Assembly (NCBI GenBank): GCA_036560485.1
Contig: DATBRC010000017.1
Coordinates: 1-64,000, forward strand
Length of the DNA: 64,000 nt
Source of the DNA: DATBRC01 sp036560485
GTDB lineage: Bacteria; Pseudomonadota; Gammaproteobacteria; Burkholderiales; Burkholderiaceae_D
Direction of reading: 5' to 3'
A program made the translations under genes and the position numbers. The notes under the pieces are model-generated. The model had not been told where the DNA came from and ran no database searches. It saw only the letters and a program-made list of their open reading frames with translations. Position 1 is the first letter of the stretch, and every line of letters begins with the position of its first letter. Below are positions 63,303 to 64,000 of the stretch, one piece after another.

Positions 63303-64000
63303 ATGTTGTACCCAGAATTATTCAAATCATTAGAGCAGGTGCGCTGGAATATGGAAACCGATATTCCGTGGGCCGATTTTGATGCCGGCAAACTGACCGA
63401 TGAGCAGGCAAAAACCATCAAAATGAACGCAATTACCGAATGGTCTGCGTTGCCTGCGACCGAGATGTTCTTGCGCGATAACCGTGGCGACAGCGATTTT
63501 TCCGCTTTCATGTCGGTGTGGTTTTTTGAAGAACAAAAGCATTCGCTGGTATTGATGGAGTATCTGCGTCGTTTTCGCCCGGATATGGTGCCGACGGAAG
63601 AAGAGTTGCACAATGTCCGTTTTGAATTCGATCCTGCACCGCCGCTGGAAACCTTGATGCTGCATTTTTGCGGCGAGATTCGTTTGAATCACTGGTACCG
63701 CTGTGCGTCTGAATGGCATACCGAACCGGTCATCAAGCAGATTTACAAAATCATCAGCCAGGATGAGGCGCGTCACGGTGGTGCTTATCTGCGCTACATG
63801 AAAAAAGCATTGATCGAACAAGGCGACAATGCCAGTGCTTCCTTTGCCAAAATCGGTGTGTTGATGGGTTCGGCACGTCGTACCGAAAAGCCTTTGCATC
63901 CGACCAACTTGCACGTCAATGAAGCATTGTTCCCGAACGATACTGTGCAAAGCCGTTTGCCGGATCCGGATTGGCTGGAGCGCTGGCTCGATACGCAAAT
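63303..64000 (+). CDS. Ferritin-like diiron protein, acyl-ACP desaturase type (3' end outside the window)
   Basis: Open from ATG at 63303 to the window end (232 codons, no stop). It starts MLYPELFKSLEQVRWNMETD. Carboxylate-bridged diiron ligands are suggested by Glu and EEQKH (about residues 77-81) and DEARH (about 157-161). This spacing fits type 2 acyl-ACP desaturases and related ferritin-like oxygenases. The exact substrate is unknown, and the C-terminus is missing. The neighbouring MFS gene is divergent. Confidence 0.8.
   Translation, partial: MLYPELFKSLEQVRWNMETDIPWADFDAGKLTDEQAKTIKMNAITEWSALPATEMFLRDNRGDSDFSAFMSVWFFEEQKHSLVLMEYLRRFRPDMVPTEEELHNVRFEFDPAPPLETLMLHFCGEIRLNHWYRCASEWHTEPVIKQIYKIISQDEARHGGAYLRYMKKALIEQGDNASASFAKIGVLMGSARRTEKPLHPTNLHVNEALFPNDTVQSRLPDPDWLERWLDTQ

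Overview
The window looks like a chromosomal segment of a betaproteobacterium of the Burkholderiales, most likely Oxalobacteraceae (Herminiimonas/Janthinobacterium type). This is inferred from gene content and order: metK, paired LpxL-type acyltransferases, dapF, a DUF484 protein, xerC; a DksA with the degenerate zinc site common in this class; PhaM; slt, GST, cca; and an SAH riboswitch before ahcY. No rRNA, tRNA or CRISPR array was seen.

Layout. 1-2431: one truncated and one complete secreted polyhydroxyalkanoate (PHB) depolymerase-like esterase in tandem. 2732-8210 (minus): a Gtr-like envelope glycosylation cluster of a GtrA flippase-like protein, an exported membrane-anchored protein, a giant polytopic membrane protein with four internal tandem repeats, and a GtrB-like glycosyltransferase. 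8497-19619 (plus): a near-complete type II secretion operon, gspGHIJKLMN-D-E-F-C. 19951-21228 (minus): a third PHB depolymerase paralogue with a different C-terminal domain. 21940-32721 (minus): hslVU, a double-STAS protein, dksA with a histone-H1-like extension, a COG0523 GTPase, xerC, a DUF484 protein, dapF and two lipid A acyltransferases. 32736-41500 (plus): metK with a promoter and structured leader, an M14 peptidase, a MITE-like palindrome, a secreted-protease module, then SAH riboswitch-ahcY-holin-like-metF. 41943-50940: chemoreceptor, 5-FTHF cyclo-ligase, slt-GST-cca, GNAT, phhA, EF-hand protein. 51138-63166: fused indolepyruvate oxidoreductase, a kinase-UspA fusion with a phosphoesterase, a palindromic repeat, queC with two DUF3108 proteins, phaM and an MFS carrier. 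The window ends inside a diiron (acyl-ACP desaturase-like) protein.

How it fits together. The T2SS operon is flanked by probable cargo: three signal-peptide-bearing PHB depolymerases. A further probable client is the subtilase at 35854-38010, which ends in a GlyGly-CTERM tail (Gly-rich linker, one membrane helix, basic end) and is followed at once by a rhombosortase, the membrane protease expected to remove that tail. Just upstream is a small lipoprotein that is essentially a free-standing copy of the subtilase propeptide. Lipoprotein propeptide, GlyGly-CTERM protease and rhombosortase form the most interesting system here. MetK, AhcY and MetF make up an activated-methyl cycle block with RNA-level control at ahcY and perhaps at metK.

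Limits: all functional calls come from reading motifs and lengths; no database search was run. Domain boundaries are approximate, and several start codons are choices that are stated in the entries.
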